Under the pieces are notes generated by a model. The model was not told the origin of the DNA, made no database searches, and was given only the letters and a program-made list of their open reading frames with translations. Below are positions 24,857 to 32,289 of a stretch of 37,276 bases of DNA, piece by piece. The stretch covers positions 1-37,276 of the forward strand of contig DATJGF010000030.1 in the NCBI GenBank assembly GCA_035495315.1. Direction: 5' to 3'. The stretch comes from DATJGF01 sp035495315 (GTDB lineage Bacteria; Verrucomicrobiota; Verrucomicrobiia; Limisphaerales; UBA8199). The position numbers and the translations under genes are program-made. Every line of letters starts with the position of its first letter. Within the stretch, counting starts at the first letter, position 1.

Positions 24857-25153
24857 ATGTATTCGATGGAAAACCTTTTGACCCTGATCGCCACCGAGCA
24901 AGCCCGGGAATTGCGCTTTCGTGCCGGTGCTCCACCGGTGGTCGTATTGGGTGATGAGCCGCATGCGATGGAAGGTCCACCGCTTACTGCCGAGGCCGCT
25001 GAGAAACTGCTCCGAAGCGTCGCTACAACAAGGCAGATGCGGGAACTTAGGGAACGCGGCGCGGTGACCTTTATCTACACGCTCCAAGGGACTTCCCCAT
25101 TTTTGGTAAACGCGCTTCTGGAAAACCAAAAAGTGGTTTTCGCTGTGCAGTGA
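24857..25153 (+). CDS. Small protein resembling the isolated N-terminal domain of PilT-type ATPases
   Basis: From the ATG at 24857 the product has 98 residues; a TTG at 24851 would add two. The pattern MENLLTLIATEQARELRF, GAPPVVVLGDEP, LTAEAAEKLLRSV, TRQMRELRERGAVTFIY and FLVNALLENQKVVFAVQ follows the PAS-like N-terminal domain of PilT/PilU retraction ATPases. The ATPase core with Walker motifs is absent. The function is unknown. It could be a decoy or partner of a full PilT elsewhere, or a repurposed domain. It stands 27 bp before a glycosyltransferase gene, so co-transcription is possible. Confidence 0.6.
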   Translation: MYSMENLLTLIATEQARELRFRAGAPPVVVLGDEPHAMEGPPLTAEAAEKLLRSVATTRQMRELRERGAVTFIYTLQGTSPFLVNALLENQKVVFAVQ

Positions 25154-25180
25154 ACCAGCTGTCAACTGCCCGAAGTAGTC

Positions 25181-26341
25181 ATGTCCGCTTTGCGCATACT
25201 GCACCTCAACTCGTTACTAACAGGCGGAGGCACCGACGACCGATCGGTGCGCGGCGCTCATGCCCTGTTGCGCCTCGGCCACGATGTTTGGATGGCGGGA
25301 CCGGCCGGGCGCGAATTCTCACCTGTCGTTGCCCAACTTGGTCTGCCCTTTTGTCCCGTTCCTCAAGGCCCGCTAAAGGTGCCGTTGATCTTCGCCACGG
25401 CCCGGCTGGTCCGCCGCAAAAAGATTCAAATTTTGCACGCGCGACACGGCCGGGACTACTGGCCTGCAATTCTGGCCGCAAGATTATCCGGCGCTCGGCC
25501 CAAAGTGGTTTTGAGCCGCCACCTCGCTAAAAGTCCAGGTTCCTGGCCCAGCCGTCGGTTTCTGCTGAGCCAATGCGATGCCATCGCAGCCGTCTCTGAA
25601 TTTGTCGCCAAGGTATTGCGTGAAGGCGACTCTGACCCGGCGTCGGACAACCCTGAGCGACATTACCGTCCTCCGATCTGCGGTGACCTGTCCAAAATTC
25701 ACGTCGTTTACGGCGGCTTTGATATGGATCGATTTCAGCCGCGCACTTCCGAAGAACAACGCCGAGCTTGGGGTTTGAATTCGGATCACTATGCATTTGG
25801 CGTGGTCGGTGGTTACCCATTACCCCGCGGAAAGGGCCAGCGGGAATTCTTGCACGCCGCCGCTCGGATCACTGCCCAGGTGCCACAAGCCCGTTTTCTG
25901 ATTATTGGGCGCGGCGATATGAAACAAATCCTGGAGACCGACATTAAAGAGCTTGGCCTTACTGGAACGGCTCAGCTGACTCCGTATGCTCTCGACATGC
26001 CCGCGACGATGAACGCGCTGGATTGTCTGGTTCTGCCTCAGGTCGGCACTGAGGCCATTCCCGGAGTCGTCATCGAAGCCCATGCCTGTGGCAAACCCGT
26101 CATTGCGTCCAACCTCGATGGCATACCCGAGGCGTTTAATGTGGCTGCTTATGGAGAACTGGTTCAACGCGGATCCGTGGACGAATTAGCGACGGCCATG
26201 GCACGTCGGGCTCGCCTGCCGGCCCTGGAAATGCCGGCGCGTCAGGAGCTCCATGCAAAAGTCTCTCAGCGGTTCTCCCTCGAACGGGCTGCCCGGGATT
26301 TGACGGCATTGTATGAATCGCTGCTTAAAAACGGACCGTGA
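25181..26341 (+). CDS. Glycosyltransferase, GT4-like (GT-B fold)
   Basis: The 386-residue protein has the two Rossmann-like halves of a GT-B enzyme. The N-terminal acceptor part starts RILHLNSLLTGGGTDDRSVR. The C-terminal donor part contains FGVVGGYPLPRGKGQREFLHA, RFLIIGRGD and the GT4 motif EAIPGVVIEAHACGKPVIAS with its conserved glutamates. Such enzymes add sugars from nucleotide donors to lipid or polysaccharide acceptors at the inner membrane. Its stop overlaps the GTG start of a polysaccharide deacetylase (GTGA), so the pair probably acts on one surface glycan. Confidence 0.9.
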   Translation: MSALRILHLNSLLTGGGTDDRSVRGAHALLRLGHDVWMAGPAGREFSPVVAQLGLPFCPVPQGPLKVPLIFATARLVRRKKIQILHARHGRDYWPAILAARLSGARPKVVLSRHLAKSPGSWPSRRFLLSQCDAIAAVSEFVAKVLREGDSDPASDNPERHYRPPICGDLSKIHVVYGGFDMDRFQPRTSEEQRRAWGLNSDHYAFGVVGGYPLPRGKGQREFLHAAARITAQVPQARFLIIGRGDMKQILETDIKELGLTGTAQLTPYALDMPATMNALDCLVLPQVGTEAIPGVVIEAHACGKPVIASNLDGIPEAFNVAAYGELVQRGSVDELATAMARRARLPALEMPARQELHAKVSQRFSLERAARDLTALYESLLKNGP

Positions 26342-27117
26342 CCGCCATTCCACATTACTACTCAAGCCTGGAGCCATTCCGTGAACTCTTTCAAAGCGGA
26401 TATCCGGTCCTGACGTATCATCACATCGGTCCGCGCTCACGCGGCGCACGCCTGAAGGGCCTTTATGTAAGTCCCCGTCTTTTCTCGCGCCAATTGACGG
26501 AGCTGCAGTCCGCCGGATTTGCGACAGGCGTTCTATCGGACTTCCTCAAATGCAAAAACGGCTCCGTTTGCGCCGGCTCGCATCGGGTTTGCCTGACATT
26601 TGACGACGGTTTCCACGACATCTTTGAGCACGCCCTGCCGCTCCTCGCTCAACGTCGCGCCCGCGCTACTGTCTTCCTGGTCGCCCACCTCATCGGCAAG
26701 ACCAACGAATGGCAACAACGTCAAGGCGATGTCATCGAATCCTTAATGGATGAATCCCAAATCCGCGATTGGCTTGCCGCCGGCAACGAGATCGGTTCGC
26801 ATACTCTGACTCATCCGTTCCTCACTCAGCTCTCAATCACCGAAGCTCGCGACGAGATCTTTGCCAGCAAAAAGTCCCTCGAGGACCGATTTGGAGTAGC
26901 CGTAAATCACTTCTGTTATCCATATGGTGATTGGAACCCCGCCGTGCGCGATTTAGTCGCAGAAGCCGGTTACCAAACCGCCTGCACCACCGCCACCGGG
27001 ATCAATCAACCTGAAACAGCCGCACTCGAACTGCGCCGCTTCACTGCGCGCTATCCTTCCCGTAATCTCAAAGCCGTTTGGCGCAGACTGCGTAATTTTT
27101 TTCCTGGAAAACCGTAA
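26338..27117 (+). CDS. Polysaccharide deacetylase (NodB homology domain)
   Basis: The 259-residue carbohydrate esterase family 4 protein has LTYHHIGP near residue 25, the catalytic/metal motif TFDDG at 87-91, the metal-binding SHTLTHP at 154-160, and FCYPYGDWN near 195. The family removes acetyl groups from N-acetylglucosamine-containing polymers. No signal peptide is visible, so it may act in the cytoplasm or at the membrane on lipid-linked intermediates. The GTG start overlaps the glycosyltransferase stop by 4 bp. A long inverted repeat lies just downstream. Confidence 0.9.
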   Translation: MTAIPHYYSSLEPFRELFQSGYPVLTYHHIGPRSRGARLKGLYVSPRLFSRQLTELQSAGFATGVLSDFLKCKNGSVCAGSHRVCLTFDDGFHDIFEHALPLLAQRRARATVFLVAHLIGKTNEWQQRQGDVIESLMDESQIRDWLAAGNEIGSHTLTHPFLTQLSITEARDEIFASKKSLEDRFGVAVNHFCYPYGDWNPAVRDLVAEAGYQTACTTATGINQPETAALELRRFTARYPSRNLKAVWRRLRNFFPGKP

Positions 27118-27181
27118 TGATCATGAAATCGCATATATTGGGACCATTGAACCGCGGGCAGCGATGGGATGACGCGGCAGC

Positions 27182-27263
27182 GTCTTGGAGTGCGCCAGTC
27201 CCCTGGCGCTGTCGAGAGCGGCGGGGATTCCAAAAACTGCCGGCGACTGGCGCACTCCAAGAC
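27182..27263. repeat. 19-nt perfect inverted repeat with 44-nt spacer
   Basis: The arms 27182-27200 and 27245-27263 are perfectly complementary over 19 nt and contain TTGGAGTGCGCCAG. The element lies in the 177-bp gap between the deacetylase gene and the pseudouridine synthase fusion. It ends about 30 bp before the latter's first in-frame start, so it may have displaced the original start region. Confidence 0.85.
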
Positions 27264-27294
27264 CTGGCGGTGAGTCAACGGTTATGGGTACTGC

Positions 27295-29043
27295 TTGATT
27301 TACACGGTCCTTAGCCGATTCCCGGTGCCACACGCACAAGGCATCCCGGATCGACAATCCGTTCATTTGTGGTTTCATGACCACGTGTTGCCGGGTCTCA
27401 TTTTCGAAGACGAACATATCCTGGTATTTAATAAGCCGCCGGGCTTGAACACGCATGCACCAAGCCCCTACGCCGGCGAGGGTCTCTATGATTGGCTGCG
27501 CCATCGGGAACCCCGTTGGGAAAATTTGGCGATCATTCATCGGCTCGACAAAGAAACCTCGGGAGTGATCCTCTTTGGCAAGACAGCGCTGGCCAACCGA
27601 TCTCTGACCAAGCAATTCGCCAAAAGAACCGTTCGAAAAATCTATCTCTTCCTGACGGATCGAGCTGCTCCGCAAAAACCAATCACGGTGCGTAGCGATC
27701 TGAGGAGAGTCGGTGATAAATATGTGTTCCGGCCGCCACTCGCCGGCCAACAACCTGCCGAAACCAAATTCGAACCTGCGTTTGACCCGGCCTTGTTCGG
27801 TCCCTTGACTGGGACTGCTTCAGGGAACGCATCCCCGCACCAGGTAAGGGCGAAACCACTGACCGGCCGCACACATCAGATTCGGGTTCATGCCGCCCAA
27901 AAGGGCTTCCCGATCCTCGGTGATGTCCTTTATGGAGGCTCTCCAGCTCGACGAGTTTATTTGCACGCCGCCGAGCTCGTAATCCGCCATCCGGCTTCTA
28001 GCGAGGAAATCAAATTCGAGGCGCCGCCGGATTTCGCCACGGACCCAATATATGCATTGCGCGACGCGCTGATTGAGCAAGAGTCCACGAATGCATACCG
28101 GCTAGTCCATGGTGCCAGCGACGGCGCGCCGAACTGGTATATTGATCGTCTTGGCGATTATGTTTTGTCGCAGCACGAGCAGCCGTTGAACAGCACACTT
28201 CGCGCCGAGCTCGGAATCATCTCACAAAGACTGAGTTCGCGTTCCGCCTACCATAAAGTCCTTTCGAAACAGGTGCGCTGCAGTCATCGCGCTGGAGCAT
28301 CCCCACAACTCGTGCAAGGCCAGGCTGCCGCGCCAGTTTTTGTTGTTCGCGAAAACGGGCTCCAGTTTGAGCTCAGCTTTGAAGAAGGTTATTCGGTGGG
28401 TCTGTTTCTCGACCAAAGGGATAATCGGCGTCGGCTGCTGAATCGTCACGTCGCGGCACGGTTCCCGCTCCTTTGTGCGGCAGACCGGCAAGAGGGCGTC
28501 GCGGGACAACCGGAGAGCAGGCCGGCTCTGTTGAATACGTTCGCCTATACCTGTGGGTTTTCACTCTGCGCTGCGAAGTCGGGGTTCGTGACCACCAGTC
28601 TTGATCTCTCGAAAAAATATCTTGAATGGGGCAAACGCAATTTCCTTCGCAATTACGTCGATCCCCAACAGCACCAGTTTATCCATGGCGATGTCTTCGA
28701 TTGGCTTCGCAGATTAACCAAACAGCGACGTGCATTTCAGGTGATTTTGCTCGACCCACCGACCTTTTCGCAGTCGAAACTTTCCGGCGTTTTTCGCGCG
28801 GACCAGGATTACTCGAGTTTGGTTAAGGCGGCGCTCCCACTGCTTCAACCAGGCGGCGTCTTATTTTGCTCTACTAACGCTGCGCGCTGGAGACCCGAGG
28901 AGTTTCTCGCCGGCATCGAGGCAGCTGCTAATGCCTCAGGAAAACGCATCCTGCAAAAACACTACGCGCCGCAGCCGCCAGACTTTCCGGTGTCACGTGC
29001 TGAACCCGCTTACCTGAAAACTGTCTGGCTTAAGGTTGAGTAA
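27295..29043 (+). CDS. Fusion of RluA-type pseudouridine synthase and RlmI-like SAM methyltransferase
   Basis: The 582-residue frame starts at a TTG (27295); GTG at 27385 is the alternative, and no ATG is available near the 5' end. Residues about 35-245 are an RluA-type synthase: IFEDEHILVFNKPPGL, IIHRLDKETSG with catalytic Asp85, and RAKPLTGRTHQIRVHAA. Residues about 270-582 resemble the 23S rRNA cytosine methyltransferase RlmI: RLVHGASDGAPNWYIDRLGD, LLNTFAYTCGFSL as SAM motif I, and VILLDPPTFSQSK. The PUA domain of RlmI is replaced by the synthase. It probably modifies rRNA at two kinds of site, but target bases are unknown. Confidence 0.88.
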   Translation: MIYTVLSRFPVPHAQGIPDRQSVHLWFHDHVLPGLIFEDEHILVFNKPPGLNTHAPSPYAGEGLYDWLRHREPRWENLAIIHRLDKETSGVILFGKTALANRSLTKQFAKRTVRKIYLFLTDRAAPQKPITVRSDLRRVGDKYVFRPPLAGQQPAETKFEPAFDPALFGPLTGTASGNASPHQVRAKPLTGRTHQIRVHAAQKGFPILGDVLYGGSPARRVYLHAAELVIRHPASSEEIKFEAPPDFATDPIYALRDALIEQESTNAYRLVHGASDGAPNWYIDRLGDYVLSQHEQPLNSTLRAELGIISQRLSSRSAYHKVLSKQVRCSHRAGASPQLVQGQAAAPVFVVRENGLQFELSFEEGYSVGLFLDQRDNRRRLLNRHVAARFPLLCAADRQEGVAGQPESRPALLNTFAYTCGFSLCAAKSGFVTTSLDLSKKYLEWGKRNFLRNYVDPQQHQFIHGDVFDWLRRLTKQRRAFQVILLDPPTFSQSKLSGVFRADQDYSSLVKAALPLLQPGGVLFCSTNAARWRPEEFLAGIEAAANASGKRILQKHYAPQPPDFPVSRAEPAYLKTVWLKVE

Positions 29044-29048
29044 CGCGG

Positions 29049-30134
29049 TCAGCCCGCGCGCAACACCTCGAGCATTGCACGGTCAAGCTTGTGGCCACGG
29101 TGGTCTTCATAGCGGACATCTTGCCGCTCACTATCCAAAACCCCAAAGCCACCGCGCAAATTCCATACCGCCCAGCCCCAGCCGGCTTCCTTCCACAAGT
29201 CCAGACAATCCCGCATCCACGCCAGCGCCACCTGATGAGGTGTTCGATTAAAAGCGCCCCATTCGCCGACGTGGATCCCAACGCCCTTGGCCTCAAGCTT
29301 TTTCCAGGGCTGAATCCGTGTCTGACGCAGCGTCTCTTTATTGGCGATTTCTTTCTGGTCCTTTTTTAGAGGCCAGGTCGGCTCGGGCCATGTGTCGGAA
29401 CCATGAATCCAATTGGCCTTGTAATGGCTGATCTGCATCGGTTCATAGCCACGCGTGCTTTGGCCAATTCCCATCTCTGCCAGCGTGCCCACTGGAGCTG
29501 TTCCCCAGCGCAAACCATCAGCGATAATCAGCCGTTGTGGGTCCTCGGCCCGAATCGCTTCCACCAATCGCTTTACGACCCGCGCGTAAGTCTCTTCGGG
29601 AATATCCGCCGGCTCATTCAGCAGGTCGAAACTGACCCGGCCATTCGGAATGCCTTTGTAACGCCGTGCAAAATGGGCCCAGTGGAATGCACAGGCCTCG
29701 AGCGCTTTCTCGTCGCTCCACAAATCGAGCGGTTCCTTAGGCGGATTGACGCAATATCCAGGCGCGCGGTGGAGATTGAGATTGATATGCACGTGATGCT
29801 GACGGCCCAACTCCACCGCCCCATCAATATGTTTGAGCTCCTCTTCCCGCAGCTTCAGCCAATCCGACGAATCGCTCCAGCAAAGATACGACATCGGCAG
29901 CCGGGCAAAATCAAAACCCCATTCTGCCATCATTACAAAGTCGCTTTCCAGAAAAGGAGGGTTCCCGCCAGCACGCTTCGTGAACTTCTCGAGCAAATTA
30001 AATCCACGCCAACGAGGCAAATGCTGCGCCGTAGGTTTTGCGGGTTCAGCGGCCACCAACGAAAACGCCCCGCTTGCGGCGACTGCTGTCGCGCCACCAA
30101 CTCTCCGAATAAACTCCCTGCGGTTCATACGCAC
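29049..30134 (-). CDS. Tat-exported glycoside hydrolase family 5 (cellulase-like)
   Basis: The 361-residue protein starts with a twin-arginine signal (MRMNRREFIRRVGGATAVAA). The TIM barrel shows GFNLLEKF near residue 44, FARLPMSYLCW near 76, LNEP at 172-175 with acid/base Glu174, and GEWG at 290-293 with nucleophile Glu291. These are the GH5 catalytic residues. Family members cleave beta-1,4-glucans, mannans or related glycans; the exact specificity cannot be read. It is immediately downstream of the vWA-like gene on the same strand (no gap), which may be co-transcription or chance packing. Confidence 0.9.
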   Translation of the reverse strand: MRMNRREFIRRVGGATAVAASGAFSLVAAEPAKPTAQHLPRWRGFNLLEKFTKRAGGNPPFLESDFVMMAEWGFDFARLPMSYLCWSDSSDWLKLREEELKHIDGAVELGRQHHVHINLNLHRAPGYCVNPPKEPLDLWSDEKALEACAFHWAHFARRYKGIPNGRVSFDLLNEPADIPEETYARVVKRLVEAIRAEDPQRLIIADGLRWGTAPVGTLAEMGIGQSTRGYEPMQISHYKANWIHGSDTWPEPTWPLKKDQKEIANKETLRQTRIQPWKKLEAKGVGIHVGEWGAFNRTPHQVALAWMRDCLDLWKEAGWGWAVWNLRGGFGVLDSERQDVRYEDHRGHKLDRAMLEVLRAG

Positions 30135-31658
30135 TCAATCCTTTTCACGATCCAAGGAGCGGGTGATGAGACTAACATGACCGACCGGCCGGGCACGCCG
30201 TTTCCACAACCAGAAAACGAAACCGGCGGCACAGCATGCGCCGAACAGGATAATCGCTATAACCTTTGTGGTCGAAGGGATCGGCGCACCTGGAGTAGTT
30301 GCCAGCTCAGGTCGCGGCCGGACGGCTGAGTCGCTTTCGGTTACAGTGGCCTGTTGGGTCGATGCACTTGGCGAGACGCCTTTTGCCGAAGCTGGTGATT
30401 CGGCCCTGCTCTCCGATGGGACCGCCGTCGATGAATCAGACTTTTTCGTCGAATCAGGACTTTCGGTCGGTTGAGCCACGACCCGATCCTGCGGCGCGCC
30501 CGAGCTGGCTTTGCGATTATCGGACGTAGCCTGATCCAGGCGGACTGATTCAACCGGTGCCGGTTGAGCCGGAGGGTTGATAGTCGCGGGGCTCGGCGTT
30601 ACACCCGAGGTGGGCGTGATTGTTGAAGCCGTCGGCGGCGGTTCGGCTATGCGCTGAGTCAATTGGGATGCGGCATTTGAGCCAATGGCCGGAGCAGAAA
30701 CTTGAGCCCCAGTGCTGCTATTGGTCGTCGGAGAGACAGTCGGAGCCGGCTGGGATTTCTTGCCGGAGATGATTAAGGGAGGAACCGTAGATGGCGGAGC
30801 AGTCTTAGGCGTCGATACGACGGGCAGACTCGGAGGGGCTCTTGGCGTCAGCAGGTCACTTGGCAAAGGAGGCATGTCTATCGCCCAGGGCGCCGACGTG
30901 ACCGAAAAATTTGTGAACTGACCGCGCCGCGCGCGCAGGACAGTCAGGAAAGGCATGTGGGCGTCCTGCTGCTGCGTGCTCCACGCCTTGTAAGATTGAT
31001 TGATCTGTTGGTCGTATGGCGTGCCGTGAAAATCCTGATTCCCCTCCGAAATCAGGATAACCGTGATGAACTGGGAGTTCTTTACCACCTGCAACAATGC
31101 CGGCAAGACCGCATCAAACCGCCCTTGCTTCTCGAACTTCTGCTTGCCCAGGAAGTTCAAAACCTTGTCGTCGATTGCGGCTCGTTCGCCTTCCGACCAT
31201 TCCTGAAGTGCAAGCTGGCCTGTATAGAGCTTTTCATTATAAGTCCATACCCCAATCGTATCTCCCAAGTGCAGCTGCCCGCGCATCCGCGAACCCAGCA
31301 TGTCGTGAACCGCCCGGAACGCCCCGGCACTCCGTCGCTGCATCGCATGGGAGGTTTCGACAACGATCAAGTAGCGGTTGGCGGGAAGAGTTGAGGGCGA
31401 GTTGGTCTGCGCTTGGATCGGAGGCGGCAGAAGATTGGTGACACCCATTACCACGGTAAACAGCCATCCTAACGCGGGTGCAAAAGCGACCCTTCCCCTC
31501 TCATTAACACCTCGCTTCAGCGAGGTGAGTAGTCTGCCTTGCGGCCGTAACCGCTTTAGCGGTTTTCGACTCGGCTCGAAAACCGCTAAAGCGGTTCGGA
31601 AGGTAGTGCGGTGCAGAGCCACCTCGCTGAAGCGAGGTGTTAATGAGAGGGCTTTCAT
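30135..31658 (-). CDS. Membrane-anchored vWA-like protein with repeat-derived N-terminus
   Basis: The 507-residue frame has three parts. The first 52 residues are encoded by the nested palindrome at 31497-31650. A hydrophobic stretch (PALGWLFTVVMGVTNLLPPP) then looks like a signal peptide. Next comes a vWA-like fold: RYLIVVETSHAMQRR, then LGDTIGVWTYNEKLY, then FITVILISEGNQDFHG. The metal-site motif DxSxS is replaced by ETSHA, so metal binding is doubtful. A Pro/Ser/Thr-rich region of about 200 residues and a C-terminal helix (KVIAIILFGACCAAGFVFWLW) with a basic tail follow. An ATG at 31448 is an alternative start but would cut the signal. Function unknown. Confidence 0.75.
   Translation of the reverse strand: MKALSLTPRFSEVALHRTTFRTALAVFEPSRKPLKRLRPQGRLLTSLKRGVNERGRVAFAPALGWLFTVVMGVTNLLPPPIQAQTNSPSTLPANRYLIVVETSHAMQRRSAGAFRAVHDMLGSRMRGQLHLGDTIGVWTYNEKLYTGQLALQEWSEGERAAIDDKVLNFLGKQKFEKQGRFDAVLPALLQVVKNSQFITVILISEGNQDFHGTPYDQQINQSYKAWSTQQQDAHMPFLTVLRARRGQFTNFSVTSAPWAIDMPPLPSDLLTPRAPPSLPVVSTPKTAPPSTVPPLIISGKKSQPAPTVSPTTNSSTGAQVSAPAIGSNAASQLTQRIAEPPPTASTITPTSGVTPSPATINPPAQPAPVESVRLDQATSDNRKASSGAPQDRVVAQPTESPDSTKKSDSSTAVPSESRAESPASAKGVSPSASTQQATVTESDSAVRPRPELATTPGAPIPSTTKVIAIILFGACCAAGFVFWLWKRRARPVGHVSLITRSLDREKD
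31497..31650. repeat. 154-bp nested palindromic element
   Basis: The outer arms 31497-31526 and 31621-31650 are perfectly complementary over 30 nt, and each arm contains its own hairpin (ACCTCGCTTCAGCGAGGT). Inside, 31549-31569 and 31576-31596 are perfectly complementary over 21 nt with a 6-nt loop, again with internal hairpins (AACCGCTTTAGCGGTT). The element can fold into a cruciform or cloverleaf. It is open in the frame of the vWA-like gene. Confidence 0.92.
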
Positions 31659-31682
31659 TACTAAAAGTTTGAATGTTCTGGC

Positions 31683-32153
31683 CTAGCCGCGCTTTTGAAA
31701 GCGGTGACGCTCTCGCCGGTTGTGATGTTTAATATCATCCTCTAGCTCAGCCAAGGTACTTTCGATGGTTTGAATGAAATTCCAACAACTTGAGGCAAAA
31801 CCGCCTAGGGCGATGACGGTTTCGCGCTCCGCCAAGTCATCCGTTACAGCGAGCACCTCACCATACGGCGCAAATCGATGTGCGGCACGCTCGATCAGTT
31901 GATCCGCCGTCTGGCCCGCTTTCGAGTAAAGCACTTCCACCCCCGGGCTGGATTCGGTCGACGGCTTGCCCGATACCGGCCCGGAGCCATCGAAGAACAA
32001 GCTTATCGGAGTGCCGGCGGCATCCTGATAAAGCATCAGGCGCCGGATCAGTTCGGAACGGGCCTCGGCAGAAAATCGGGCGCGTCCTGGAGCCAGTTCA
32101 GGCCAATTATGCAGGAGGCTGTAGCCATCGACCAATATTCGAACCAGCGCCAT
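31683..32153 (-). CDS. YacP-like NYN domain ribonuclease
   Basis: From the ATG at 32151-32153 the product has 156 residues and starts MALVRILVDGYSLLHNWPEL. This Asp-Gly-Tyr-x-Leu opening is the hallmark of YacP/NYN proteins. Further features are LFFDGSG with a second acidic residue, YSKAGQTADQLIERAAH and VLAVTDDLAERETV, matching the acidic cluster of PIN-like NYN nucleases. YacP (Rae1) of Firmicutes cuts mRNA at the ribosome, so a related RNA role is likely. An in-frame ATG at 32219 adds 22 residues without family similarity. The gene is divergent from the nfeD-like gene. Confidence 0.82.
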   Translation of the reverse strand: MALVRILVDGYSLLHNWPELAPGRARFSAEARSELIRRLMLYQDAAGTPISLFFDGSGPVSGKPSTESSPGVEVLYSKAGQTADQLIERAAHRFAPYGEVLAVTDDLAERETVIALGGFASSCWNFIQTIESTLAELEDDIKHHNRRERHRFQKRG

Positions 32154-32289
32154 ACGGCAGCTTAGGTTCTTTATCAGGTCACGTCCACTGAAACAGGTGA
32201 CAGCCGGTCGCGCGGCCATTTCAAATCCAATCCCGCGTTTTGATTACACTGAATCGCCTGACTGACAGCCCCCGAATGGGATTGCACCC

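Noticed and set aside
29403..30329. Plus-strand open frame of 308 codons
   Set aside because: It is antisense to the GH5 gene, which has both catalytic glutamates and a Tat signal. The frame shows no protein family pattern.
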